A stretch of DNA of 6,635 nt. Origin: an uncultured Clostridium sp. Lineage in GTDB: Bacteria > Bacillota > Clostridia > Peptostreptococcales > Peptostreptococcaceae. Location: contig CALEBD010000013.1 in assembly GCA_937944945.1 (NCBI GenBank), positions 1-6,635 of the forward strand, written 5' to 3'. Position numbers and translations under genes: made by a program. Below are positions 1 through 4,946 of this stretch, piece after piece (within the stretch, counting starts at the first letter, position 1; each line of letters opens with the position of its first letter). The notes beneath the pieces are model-generated. The model was not told the DNA's origin. It did no database searches and saw only the letters and a program-made list of their open reading frames with translations.

Positions 1-102
1 GTATATGTTATAGGAACAGTTATTATCATACTTTCAGTAATGGCATCATCAGTATCAATAATTAGATTAAAACCAAAAGAAATATTATCCAAAATGAGCT
101 AG
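1..102 (+). CDS. ABC transporter permease, FtsX/MacB type, C-terminal end only (partial)
   Basis: The frame open from base 1 ends at TAG 100-102 and encodes the last 33 residues of a protein that starts outside the window. What is seen is a hydrophobic stretch (YVIGTVIIILSVMASSVSII) followed by the short basic tail RLKPKEILSKMS. A final transmembrane helix followed by a tail of the form R-x-K-P-x-E-x-L is the usual ending of FtsX-like permeases in MacB, LolCE and BceB-type ABC systems. The next gene is the matching ATPase, and its Shine-Dalgarno overlaps this stop codon (tAGgagg), so the two are almost certainly co-transcribed and translationally coupled. The permease role is inferred from the tail and the neighbour; the fragment is too short to say which subfamily or substrate. 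Confidence 0.75.
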   Translation, partial: VYVIGTVIIILSVMASSVSIIRLKPKEILSKMS

Positions 103-113
103 GAGGAAAATAA

Positions 114-740
114 ATGTCAATTTTAGCATTAAATAAAGTTAATTATTCATATACAAATGGTAAAAAAATATTAAATAATATAAGTATGGAGTTTGAAAAA
201 GGTAAGTTTTACACGATTTTAGGTGTATCTGGTTCTGGGAAAACAACTTTGCTATCATTGTTAGCAGGTCTTGATGAACCACAAAGTGGTAAAATACTAT
301 ATAACAATCAGGATATTAGGGAAAAAGGATATGAGAATCATAGAAAAAATAATGTTTCACTAATTTTTCAAAATTATAATTTGATTGATTATATGACTCC
401 ATTAGAAAATTTAAAAATAGTAAACCCAAAAGCAGATAAAACTATTTTAAATGAGCTTGGATTAAAAGATGATGAAATAAAAAGAAATGTATTGAAATTG
501 TCAGGAGGTCAGCAACAACGTGTTGCCATAGCAAGAACACTTGTTGCAAATTCACCAGTAATTTTGGCAGATGAACCGACTGGAAATTTAGACAGTGATA
601 CAGAAGAAGAAATTATAGAAATATTAAAAACAAGTGCACATAAACATGGAAAATGTGTGATTGTTGTTACTCATAGTAAGGATCTTGCGAACAAGTCAGA
701 TGTTATACTTGAGTTAAAAGATAAAAAGTTAGTTCTTTAG
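114..740 (+). CDS. ABC transporter ATP-binding protein, MacB/LolD/BceA type
   Basis: A 208-residue stand-alone ATPase that would power the FtsX-type permease just upstream, on the cytoplasmic face of the membrane. All nucleotide-binding motifs are visible: Walker A GVSGSGKTT (37-45), Q-loop Gln86 in LIFQNYNLI, signature LSGGQQQR (129-136), Walker B VILADEP (149-155, Asp153/Glu154), D-loop NLD (158-160) and switch His187 in VVTHSKD. The LSGGQQQRVAIARTL and DEPTGNLD wording is characteristic of the MacB/LolD/BceA branch, whose members extrude peptides, antibiotics or lipoproteins, or drive mechanotransmission. Length is normal (about 210-250), at the short end. The ATG at 114 is set by AGGAGG at 101-106. 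The gene is followed by a strong terminator, so it is the last of its operon. Substrate is not predictable; any sensor kinase or further permease would lie to the left of the window. Confidence 0.95.
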   Translation: MSILALNKVNYSYTNGKKILNNISMEFEKGKFYTILGVSGSGKTTLLSLLAGLDEPQSGKILYNNQDIREKGYENHRKNNVSLIFQNYNLIDYMTPLENLKIVNPKADKTILNELGLKDDEIKRNVLKLSGGQQQRVAIARTLVANSPVILADEPTGNLDSDTEEEIIEILKTSAHKHGKCVIVVTHSKDLANKSDVILELKDKKLVL

Positions 741-780
741 CAAGTAATATAGATATATAAATATTCCCTCATGATATTTT

Positions 781-830
781 AAATAGAAAAATGGGCAAAC
801 GTAAATTTATACGTTGCCCATTTTCTATTT
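781..830. terminator. Bidirectional intrinsic terminator between the ABC operon and the TraX gene
   Basis: The left arm (781-802) and right arm (811-830) pair over about 20 base pairs around the loop AAATTTAT, with two single-A bulges on the left. The GC core is TGGGCAA/TTGCCCA. The right arm runs into TTTTCTATTT on the plus strand, and the complement of the left arm gives TTTTTCTATTT on the minus strand, so both converging transcripts meet a U-rich 3' arm. It begins 41 bases after the ATPase stop and ends 13 bases before the TraX stop. Confidence 0.9.
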
Positions 831-843
831 GAAAAATATTAAA

Positions 844-1578
844 TTATATATTGAATACCATTCTTAATATACCTAATATTAATATATGAACAGGATAGAA
901 CCAGTAATTTATCATTTTATTTTGTCTGCCACGTTTTCCATTGTACATAAGTATAAATCCAAAACCAAGAAGTGCCCAAACCTCCTTGAAAATTGATAAA
1001 TAACCAAATACACATGATAATATAGGTTTATTATAAAATACATAAAGGAAATATACTATTAATATAGCATGGTAATCATAATCTACTGAAAGGAATAGAG
1101 ATATAATACACATAACAGCTAAAATTAATACTGTAGTCAAATACCATAGGAAACGAGGTATTTTTTCTAATTTTATTTTTAATGTATCTATAATCCAAAT
1201 TGTTACAAGTGATAATGCTAGTGCAAATAGTACATTGTTATATCTAGGATTGAAGAATGTACGTGTTGTAAACATATCAAATGGTACTTCTGATATTACG
1301 CCAAATATCAATAAGTTTAGAAGATATTTTTTACGACTTCTCGTTTTGAAAAAACCCTCTACTATAAAAAATGCAAATAATGGGAATGCTATCCTTCCAA
1401 GTACATCAAATAAATCACTTATTTTTAAAAGTAATCCTCCGTTTAAATACGGATATATTAAAGCTTTGTTTACATGATCGATTAACATAGATAAGAAGGC
1501 GATATATTTTAATTGTGCACCAGAAAATACTCTTATTCTGTCTAATCCCTTCTTTTGAAGTTCAACTGTCTGTGTCAT
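844..1578 (-). CDS. TraX family protein (multi-pass membrane acyltransferase-like)
   Basis: A 244-residue, strongly hydrophobic protein with about seven or eight membrane segments. It carries the recognisable TraX-family blocks: LKYIAFLSMLIDHVNKA near 23-39 (Ile-Asp-His 33-35), GRIAFPLFAFFIVEGFFKTR (61-80), YNNVLFALAL (113-122), DYDYHAIL (166-173) and the C-terminal YNGKRG...YWFYPVHILIL (212-235). The founding member, F-plasmid TraX, N-acetylates pilin; the family is also common on Firmicute chromosomes without pili, where its substrate is unknown. Transfer of an acyl group to a surface peptide or glycan is inference from the family. Length matches the family. The start ATG is supported by GAAAGGA (plus coordinates 1587-1593) 8 bases upstream, and a good promoter lies at 1659-1688. 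The gene stands alone, convergent to the ABC operon and divergent from the nitroreductase operon. No conjugation gene is nearby. Confidence 0.88.
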   Translation of the reverse strand: MTQTVELQKKGLDRIRVFSGAQLKYIAFLSMLIDHVNKALIYPYLNGGLLLKISDLFDVLGRIAFPLFAFFIVEGFFKTRSRKKYLLNLLIFGVISEVPFDMFTTRTFFNPRYNNVLFALALSLVTIWIIDTLKIKLEKIPRFLWYLTTVLILAVMCIISLFLSVDYDYHAILIVYFLYVFYNKPILSCVFGYLSIFKEVWALLGFGFILMYNGKRGRQNKMINYWFYPVHILILGILRMVFNI

Positions 1579-1658
1579 AAATATTATCCTTTCTATAAGT
1601 TCGTTTAGATTTTTAATTAATAAATACGATAAATTGGTATGATTACCGCATTTTATAT

Positions 1659-1688
1659 AGTATAATATGTAGAGATTAGAGTTGGCAA
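1659..1688 (-). promoter_or_regulatory. Candidate vegetative promoter for the TraX gene
   Basis: Read on the minus strand: -35 TTGCCA (plus 1683-1688), 18-base spacer, -10 TATACT (plus 1659-1664). An overlapping alternative -10, TATTAT, sits at a 15-base spacing. The start of transcription would be near 1652, giving a 5' leader of roughly 74 bases before the ATG at 1578. Confidence 0.55.
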
Positions 1689-1709
1689 CTGACTTTTAAA
1701 GGAAGAAAA

Positions 1710-1739
1710 TTGCCATATAAATAACTTAATTTCTACAAA
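1710..1739 (+). promoter_or_regulatory. Weak candidate vegetative promoter for the nitroreductase operon
   Basis: TTGCCA (1710-1715) is followed after 18 bases by TACAAA (1734-1739), a poor -10. Its -35 is the inverted copy of the TraX -35 (TGGCAA at 1683-1688), so the two would be back-to-back promoters 21 bases apart. If used, transcription would begin just before the stem-loop at 1751-1784, giving a leader of about 160 bases. The alternative is the sigma-B-like site at 1824-1852. Confidence 0.25.
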
Positions 1740-1750
1740 TTACCGGTAGT

Positions 1751-1784
1751 GTTTAATATACCACGTTAATAGGTGGATTAAAAC
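1751..1784 (+). other. Stem-loop in the nitroreductase leader region
   Basis: GTTTAAT (1751-1757) and CCAC (1761-1764) pair with GTGG (1773-1776) and ATTAAAAC (1777-1784) around the loop GTTAATAG, with a 3-base bulge on the left and a single A bulge on the right. No U-tract follows on either strand, so it is not a standard terminator. It may be an operator dyad or leader RNA structure. It does not match the core of any riboswitch class I can recall. Confidence 0.35.
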
Positions 1785-1795
1785 AAAAACGCAAA

Positions 1796-1827
1796 TTTGT
1801 AAAACTTTCGTAAAAATTTCGTAAGAT
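1796..1827. repeat. Three tandem 10-11 bp repeats, TTTCGTAAAA-like
   Basis: Head-to-tail copies are TTTGTAAAAC (1796-1805), TTTCGTAAAAA (1806-1816) and TTTCGTAAGAT (1817-1827). The period is one helical turn, so the copies face the same side of the DNA. An inverted half-copy, TGCGAAA, lies at 1840-1846. They sit about 80-110 bases before the nitroreductase start and abut the sigma-B-like promoter candidate, a plausible place for cooperative regulator binding. Confidence 0.5.
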
Positions 1828-1852
1828 TTATTGAATTAATGCGAAAGGTATA
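1824..1852 (+). promoter_or_regulatory. Candidate sigma-B-like promoter for the nitroreductase operon
   Basis: AGATT (1824-1828) is followed after 18 bases by GGTATA (1847-1852). As I recall it, the sigma-B consensus of Clostridioides difficile has a WGWTT box, a 13-17 base spacer and a (G/T)GGTAWA box. The match here lacks only the first G/T of the second box, which would be the A at 1846 after a 17-base spacer. Initiation would be near 1860, leaving a leader of about 48 bases. General-stress control would suit nitroreductases, but the site is short and AT-rich and could be chance. Confidence 0.3.
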
Positions 1853-1907
1853 AAAGTTAAAAATATGCAAATTATAAAATTATAAATGGTCAATTAGAGG
1901 TGAAAAT

Positions 1908-2456
1908 ATGGATGCAATAACTATGATAAAAGAAAGACGTAGCGTAAGAAAATATAAAGACGAAAAAGTAGACAGAGAGACTATGAGAGAAATTGTCGAT
2001 ATAGCGAGATGGGCTCCTTCTTGGGTAAACTACCAAATAGCTAGATACACATTAGTAGACGACGAAGAAATAATAAAAGAAATAGCAGAGCATGGAGTTA
2101 ATGGATTCGTATACAATATAGACACTTTAAGAACTGCAAAAGGAGTAGCTGTACTTAGCTTTGTAAAAGGAAAAAGTGGAACATATGACAAAGAATACAT
2201 AACTTCAAAAGGTAACTCATGGGAAGTTTTTGATGCTGGTATAGCATGTCAAACATTCTGTTTAGCAGCACATGCAAAAGGTGTCGGAACTTGTATAATG
2301 GGAGTTATAGACGATAAATCTATAGCAAAAATAGTAAACTTACCGGAAGACGAAACTGTTGCAGCACTTATAGTTTACGGATATGAAGATGGAGAACATG
2401 CAGCACCAAATAAAAGAAAAGACGTAGACGAAATAATGCGTTTTGTAGATAGATAA
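1908..2456 (+). CDS. Nitroreductase family protein (FMN-dependent oxidoreductase)
   Basis: A 182-residue single-domain protein of the NADH oxidase/flavin reductase superfamily. Members bind FMN in a dimer interface and pass NAD(P)H electrons to nitroaromatics, quinones, flavins or unsaturated substrates. Visible features are the N-terminal phosphate-binding block RRSVRKY (10-16), APSWVNYQ (36-43, the usual APS-x-x-N-x-Q loop), the helix-rich core DAGIACQTFCLAAHAKGVGTCIMG (109-132), the NLPEDETVAALIVYGY strand region (144-159) and a basic C-terminal tail NKRKDVDEI (168-176). Length is normal for the small branch (about 165-220). The ATG at 1908 has AGGTG at 1898-1902, 5 bases upstream. It heads an operon with a ferredoxin-nitroreductase fusion (65 bases downstream) and a HxlR regulator. 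The two enzymes are related (RRSVR-x-(Y/F)-K at both N termini), so they may be a duplicated pair. The physiological substrate cannot be inferred; activation or detoxification of nitro drugs is possible. Confidence 0.93.
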   Translation: MDAITMIKERRSVRKYKDEKVDRETMREIVDIARWAPSWVNYQIARYTLVDDEEIIKEIAEHGVNGFVYNIDTLRTAKGVAVLSFVKGKSGTYDKEYITSKGNSWEVFDAGIACQTFCLAAHAKGVGTCIMGVIDDKSIAKIVNLPEDETVAALIVYGYEDGEHAAPNKRKDVDEIMRFVDR

Positions 2457-2521
2457 AACTTTAAAACAGCAATTAAAATTAAACAAAAGAAGAATCGTAT
2501 AATCATATAAAGGAGAACAAA

Positions 2522-3346
2522 ATGATAGTAGATAGAGATAAGTGTATAGGATGTACTTTATGTAAGCAAGACTGTATCGTAAGCGACATAGAAATGATCG
2601 ATAAAAAAGCGCACATAAGAAACTTAACATGCATAAAATGTGGTCACTGTATAGCAATCTGTCCAGTAAAAGCAGTATCTTGTGATGATGAAGAAGAATA
2701 CTCGATGGAAGAAGTCATCCCATATGAAAAAGAAGACTTCACAATAGATGCAGATAAACTAATGAATTTTATGAAATTTAGAAGAAGTGTTAGATTATTT
2801 AAAAAAGATGAAATAGAAGAAGATAAAATAGAAAAAATAATAGATGCAGGAAGATTTACACAAACATCAACTAATATGCAAGATGTTTCTTATACTATTG
2901 TAAAAGACAGCATACCAGAGTTAAGAAGAATGACTTTAGGAACATTAAATGCAATGGCCGACAAGATGTTGGGAAGTGAAGAAACTCCAAAACACCTTCT
3001 AAAATACGCCCATATGTGGAAGCGTATGTATGAGAGTTTTGTAGAAAATCCAGATGGACCTGATCAATTATTCTTCAAAGCACCATTATTAATAATTGTA
3101 AAAGCGCAAAATGAAATAGATGGTGGTTTAGCATCAGCAAAAATGGAGCTTATGATAGATGCGCTAGGGCTAGGAACTTATTTCAGCGGTTTCTTTGAAA
3201 GAGCGGCATCGATGAATCCTAAAATAGGAGAAATGATTGGATTAAAAGAAGGCGAAAAAATCATATCTTGTATGGTAGTTGGCTATCCAAGAGTAGAATA
3301 TAAAAGAACAGTTCCAAGAAAACCTGCAAGAGTAACAAGAATGTAG
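2522..3346 (+). CDS. Ferredoxin-nitroreductase fusion (2[4Fe-4S] domain plus FMN reductase domain)
   Basis: A 274-residue cytoplasmic protein in two parts. Residues 1-55 form a bacterial-type ferredoxin with two cluster motifs, Cys8-x2-Cys11-x2-Cys14-x3-Cys18 and Cys37-x2-Cys40-x2-Cys43-x3-Cys47-Pro, so two [4Fe-4S] clusters are expected. An acidic linker (55-80) leads to a nitroreductase domain from about 81 to the end, with FRRSVRLFKKDEI (86-98), TSTNMQ (115-120), the DALGLGTYFSGFF core (213-225) and the ending VPRKPARV (264-271) typical of this fused family. The clusters probably feed ferredoxin electrons to the FMN, or take them from another donor; direction is inference. The ATG at 2522 follows AAGGAG (2510-2515) by 6 bases. 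A TATAAT at 2498-2503 in the 65-base gap has no convincing -35, so co-transcription with the upstream nitroreductase is likely. The HxlR gene starts 22 bases after the stop. Confidence 0.93.
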   Translation: MIVDRDKCIGCTLCKQDCIVSDIEMIDKKAHIRNLTCIKCGHCIAICPVKAVSCDDEEEYSMEEVIPYEKEDFTIDADKLMNFMKFRRSVRLFKKDEIEEDKIEKIIDAGRFTQTSTNMQDVSYTIVKDSIPELRRMTLGTLNAMADKMLGSEETPKHLLKYAHMWKRMYESFVENPDGPDQLFFKAPLLIIVKAQNEIDGGLASAKMELMIDALGLGTYFSGFFERAASMNPKIGEMIGLKEGEKIISCMVVGYPRVEYKRTVPRKPARVTRM

Positions 3347-3368
3347 GCATTGTGATAAGGATATACAC

Positions 3369-3776
3369 ATGGACGAAAGTAGAAAAGCAACTTTATTAAA
3401 ACAATATAAAAATAAAAAAATCAAATATCCAATAGAATTAGTGGTGTTTTTGCTTGGAGACAAGTGGAAATTTATAATTCTTTGCAAATTGTTAAAAGGT
3501 ACGAAGAGGTTTGGTGAAATTGAGAAATCAATTGGAAATATAAGCCCAAAAGTTTTGACACAACAGCTAAAGGATTTGGAGGCATTTGGATTTATTTCTA
3601 GAAAAACATATGATCAAATTCCGCCAAGAGTTGAGTATTCTGTGACTGAGTTTGGGAAAACTCTAGTTCCGATTATGAGCGCTATGTTTGATTGGGGGAT
3701 GGAGCATAGCGACAAATTCGACTGGATAGAAAACTTGGAAATTGATAAAGATTTAGAATTTCCATATGGAGATTAA
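3369..3776 (+). CDS. HxlR family winged-helix transcriptional regulator
   Basis: A 135-residue DNA-binding protein with a full HxlR domain: YPIELVVFLLGDKWKFIIL (20-38), LLKGTKRFGEIEKSI (41-55), ISPKVLTQQLKDLEAFGFISRK (58-79), PPRVEYSVTEFGKTLVPIM (85-103) and DWG (108-110). Relatives such as YodB, HypR and HxlR control oxidoreductases and nitroreductases in response to electrophiles. The cysteine usually found in the opening CPVE motif, the thiol sensor of YodB and HypR, is Tyr20 here; the only cysteine is Cys39 in the following helix. An acidic tail (111-135) extends past the conserved domain. The start follows TAAGG (3356-3360) by 8 bases. As the last gene of the nitroreductase operon it probably autoregulates it, and may also control the convergent flavodoxin-ferredoxin gene; both are inference from position. 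Confidence 0.92.
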   Translation: MDESRKATLLKQYKNKKIKYPIELVVFLLGDKWKFIILCKLLKGTKRFGEIEKSIGNISPKVLTQQLKDLEAFGFISRKTYDQIPPRVEYSVTEFGKTLVPIMSAMFDWGMEHSDKFDWIENLEIDKDLEFPYGD

Positions 3777-3816
3777 AGTTTTATACAGTATTAAAAAACA
3801 TAAATGATATCAACCT

Positions 3817-3872
3817 AAAAAGGGCATACTCTAGTATTAATATATTTAAAATACTGATGTATGCCTATTTTT
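3817..3872. terminator. Bidirectional terminator between the HxlR gene and the EFR1-type gene
   Basis: A long stem in two parts: AAAAA-g-GGCATAC (3817-3829) pairs with GTATGCC-ta-TTTTT (3859-3872), and inside it AGTATT (3833-3838) pairs with AATACT (3850-3855) across small 3-base internal loops. The outer A and T tracts provide the U-run in either direction, so it can end both the plus-strand redox operon (stop at 3776) and the minus-strand flavodoxin-ferredoxin gene (stop at 3921). Confidence 0.85.
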
Positions 3873-3920
3873 ATGCTTATTTACACAAATAAAGTTTATA
3901 TAGTTTTAGTTAAATAAATC

Positions 3921-4706
3921 TTATCCAACAAATATCTCCGGCATGCGAACAACATCAGCAAAATTAGTTTCAAGCATGTTCTTCATATTAGTAAATCCAG
4001 GGTGAGTGAATTTTTTAGAGTTAAACGGACATCTTTTTACACAACTACAACATCTTATACATTTAGTTGTATCTATTTTTTTACAATCTTCAAGATCTAT
4101 AGCAGATGTAGGGCAGTGTTTTGCACATATTTTGCAGTTTACACAAGTGTCGTCTGTTTCTGGAGCCATTGGAACTTGTGGAAGATTTTTTTCGACATAA
4201 GGGAAGTTGCCTGGAACTTCTAGTTTTAATTCGCTTACGTCATTTAAATTTTCTAGTCTGTCTTTTATTTTCACACCGAAGTCATAAGCTATTTTTAAAT
4301 CGTCTGAATTTGGTCTATTAGTAGCCAGTTTTGATGTAGATGAGTGTTCGGCTACGAATACTGCACCAGCTAGTCCAACAAATCCTTTTGATTCAAATAA
4401 ATACTTTGTCTCTAAAAGTGAATCTTCATAATCTCTGTTTCCATATGTAACAGCAAATACAGCCATAGCCTTGTTACATGAAATTTTATCAAGATAGCTT
4501 TTTAGTAATTTTGGAAATCTACCAGCATAAGTAGGCACACCGATTATAACTAAATCATTTTCATCAAAAAATAATTTCTGAGTCCTATTTTGAGCTAAAG
4601 TAATATCAAATTCTTTGTACTCACATCCGATACCATTTGCGATTTCTTTTACAACTTTTTTAGTCCCATCAGTAGGGCTGAAGTAAAGTAAATTTAGGTT
4701 TTTCAT
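3921..4706 (-). CDS. EFR1-type flavodoxin-ferredoxin fusion protein
   Basis: A 261-residue cytoplasmic electron carrier. Residues 1-155 or so are flavodoxin-like: LLYFSPTDGTKKV (6-18, with the phosphate-binding SPTDGT loop), DLVIIGVPTYAGRFPK (51-66) and VFAVTYGNRDYED (83-95) are the three FMN-contact segments. Residues 184-235 are ferredoxin-like, with Cys188-x2-Cys191-x2-Cys194-x3-Cys198-Pro and Cys216-x2-Cys219-x2-Cys222-x3-Cys226-Pro, so two [4Fe-4S] clusters are expected; extra Cys208 and Cys220 are not part of the motifs. This arrangement matches the EFR1 family, whose partners are mostly unknown; electron relay between a ferredoxin pool and an acceptor enzyme is the natural reading. The ATG at 4706 is fixed by AAAAGGAG (plus 4715-4722), 8 bases upstream, and a near-consensus promoter lies at 4739-4767. 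It converges on the nitroreductase/HxlR operon, and its cofactors suggest a linked role. Confidence 0.92.
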   Translation of the reverse strand: MKNLNLLYFSPTDGTKKVVKEIANGIGCEYKEFDITLAQNRTQKLFFDENDLVIIGVPTYAGRFPKLLKSYLDKISCNKAMAVFAVTYGNRDYEDSLLETKYLFESKGFVGLAGAVFVAEHSSTSKLATNRPNSDDLKIAYDFGVKIKDRLENLNDVSELKLEVPGNFPYVEKNLPQVPMAPETDDTCVNCKICAKHCPTSAIDLEDCKKIDTTKCIRCCSCVKRCPFNSKKFTHPGFTNMKNMLETNFADVVRMPEIFVG

Positions 4707-4738
4707 AATACAATCTCCTTTTAAAAATTTATATAAAA

Positions 4739-4767
4739 ATTATATAAAACAGGATAATGGTATGCAA
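4739..4767 (-). promoter_or_regulatory. Strong candidate vegetative promoter for the EFR1-type gene
   Basis: On the minus strand: -35 TTGCAT (plus 4762-4767), 17-base spacer, perfect -10 TATAAT (plus 4739-4744). Initiation near 4732 gives a leader of about 26 bases with the Shine-Dalgarno inside it. This is the best promoter match in the window. Confidence 0.7.
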
Positions 4768-4789
4768 TAACGCACTTTGTAGTTATTTA

Positions 4790-4805
4790 CTTACTTGGAT
4801 GTAAG
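4790..4805. promoter_or_regulatory. Candidate operator dyad upstream of the EFR1 promoter
   Basis: CTTAC (4790-4794) and GTAAG (4801-4805) form a perfect 5-base inverted repeat with a 6-base gap. It lies 22 bases upstream of the -35 hexamer at 4762-4767, where an activator or an upstream-bound repressor could sit. HxlR proteins bind short dyads, but no link to the local regulator is shown by sequence. Confidence 0.3.
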
Positions 4806-4821
4806 CAATAAAGAGAAATTT

Positions 4822-4894
4822 GAAAGTATAATAGAGAGTTTTAACAAATAAAAGTGTAAACATATAAAGGTGTAATGTAGAGTTTTAACAAATA
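4822..4894. repeat. Imperfect direct repeat with a 44 bp period
   Basis: The 16-mer AGAGTTTTAACAAATA occurs at 4835-4850 and again at 4879-4894. The similarity reaches back to about 4822 and 4865 (GAAAGTATAAT against TAAAGGTGTAAT), so two copies of about 30 bases are separated by roughly 14 bases. Both are non-coding. Origin and role are unknown; a small local duplication or paired protein-binding sites are possible. Confidence 0.6.
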
Positions 4895-4946
4895 TCAGAT
4901 AAGAATTTTAAGAAATATAGAACTTTAATCAAAAGGGAATTTTTTG

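Larger units (their letters stand above)
1579..1907. other. Divergent intergenic region between the TraX gene and the nitroreductase operon
   Basis: The 329 bases contain no credible coding sequence on either strand. From left to right they hold the TraX ribosome binding site (1587-1593), the small dyad GGTA-tgat-TACC (1636-1647), the TraX promoter (1659-1688), an inverted pair TGGCAA/TTGCCA (1683-1688 and 1710-1715), the palindrome TACCGGTA (1741-1748), a stem-loop (1751-1784), three helically phased repeats (1796-1827), a sigma-B-like promoter candidate (1824-1852) and the nitroreductase ribosome binding site (1898-1902). The region is long and structured for this compact genome, which suggests regulated expression of the redox operon. 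Confidence 0.7.

Noticed and set aside
1235..1477. Plus-strand open frame antisense to the TraX gene
   Set aside because: It lies wholly inside a well-supported gene, has no ribosome binding site and its product resembles no family.
1661..1666. Plus-strand TATAAT as a -10 for the nitroreductase operon
   Set aside because: The only -35-like hexamer, TTGGTA at 1634-1639, is 21 bases away, too far. The same bases fit better as the complement of the TraX -10.
1670..1907. Riboswitch or T-box leader before the nitroreductase gene
   Set aside because: No T-box sequence or FMN, SAM, c-di-GMP or preQ1 riboswitch core that I recognise is present, and there is no terminator hairpin.
2498..2503. TATAAT between the two nitroreductase genes as an internal promoter
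   Set aside because: No acceptable -35 at 16-19 bases upstream; a chance match in AT-rich DNA is more likely.
2340..2657. Minus-strand open frame across the nitroreductase/ferredoxin-nitroreductase junction
   Set aside because: The Cys/Tyr/Phe-rich product is the antisense shadow of AT-rich coding DNA; both sense genes have full conserved domains.
3242..3487. Minus-strand open frame antisense to the ends of the fusion and HxlR genes
   Set aside because: No ribosome binding site, low-complexity product, and it overlaps two well-supported genes.
4002..4321. Three overlapping plus-strand frames antisense to the EFR1-type gene
   Set aside because: They mirror the cysteine-rich ferredoxin region of the real gene and have no start signals or recognisable domains.
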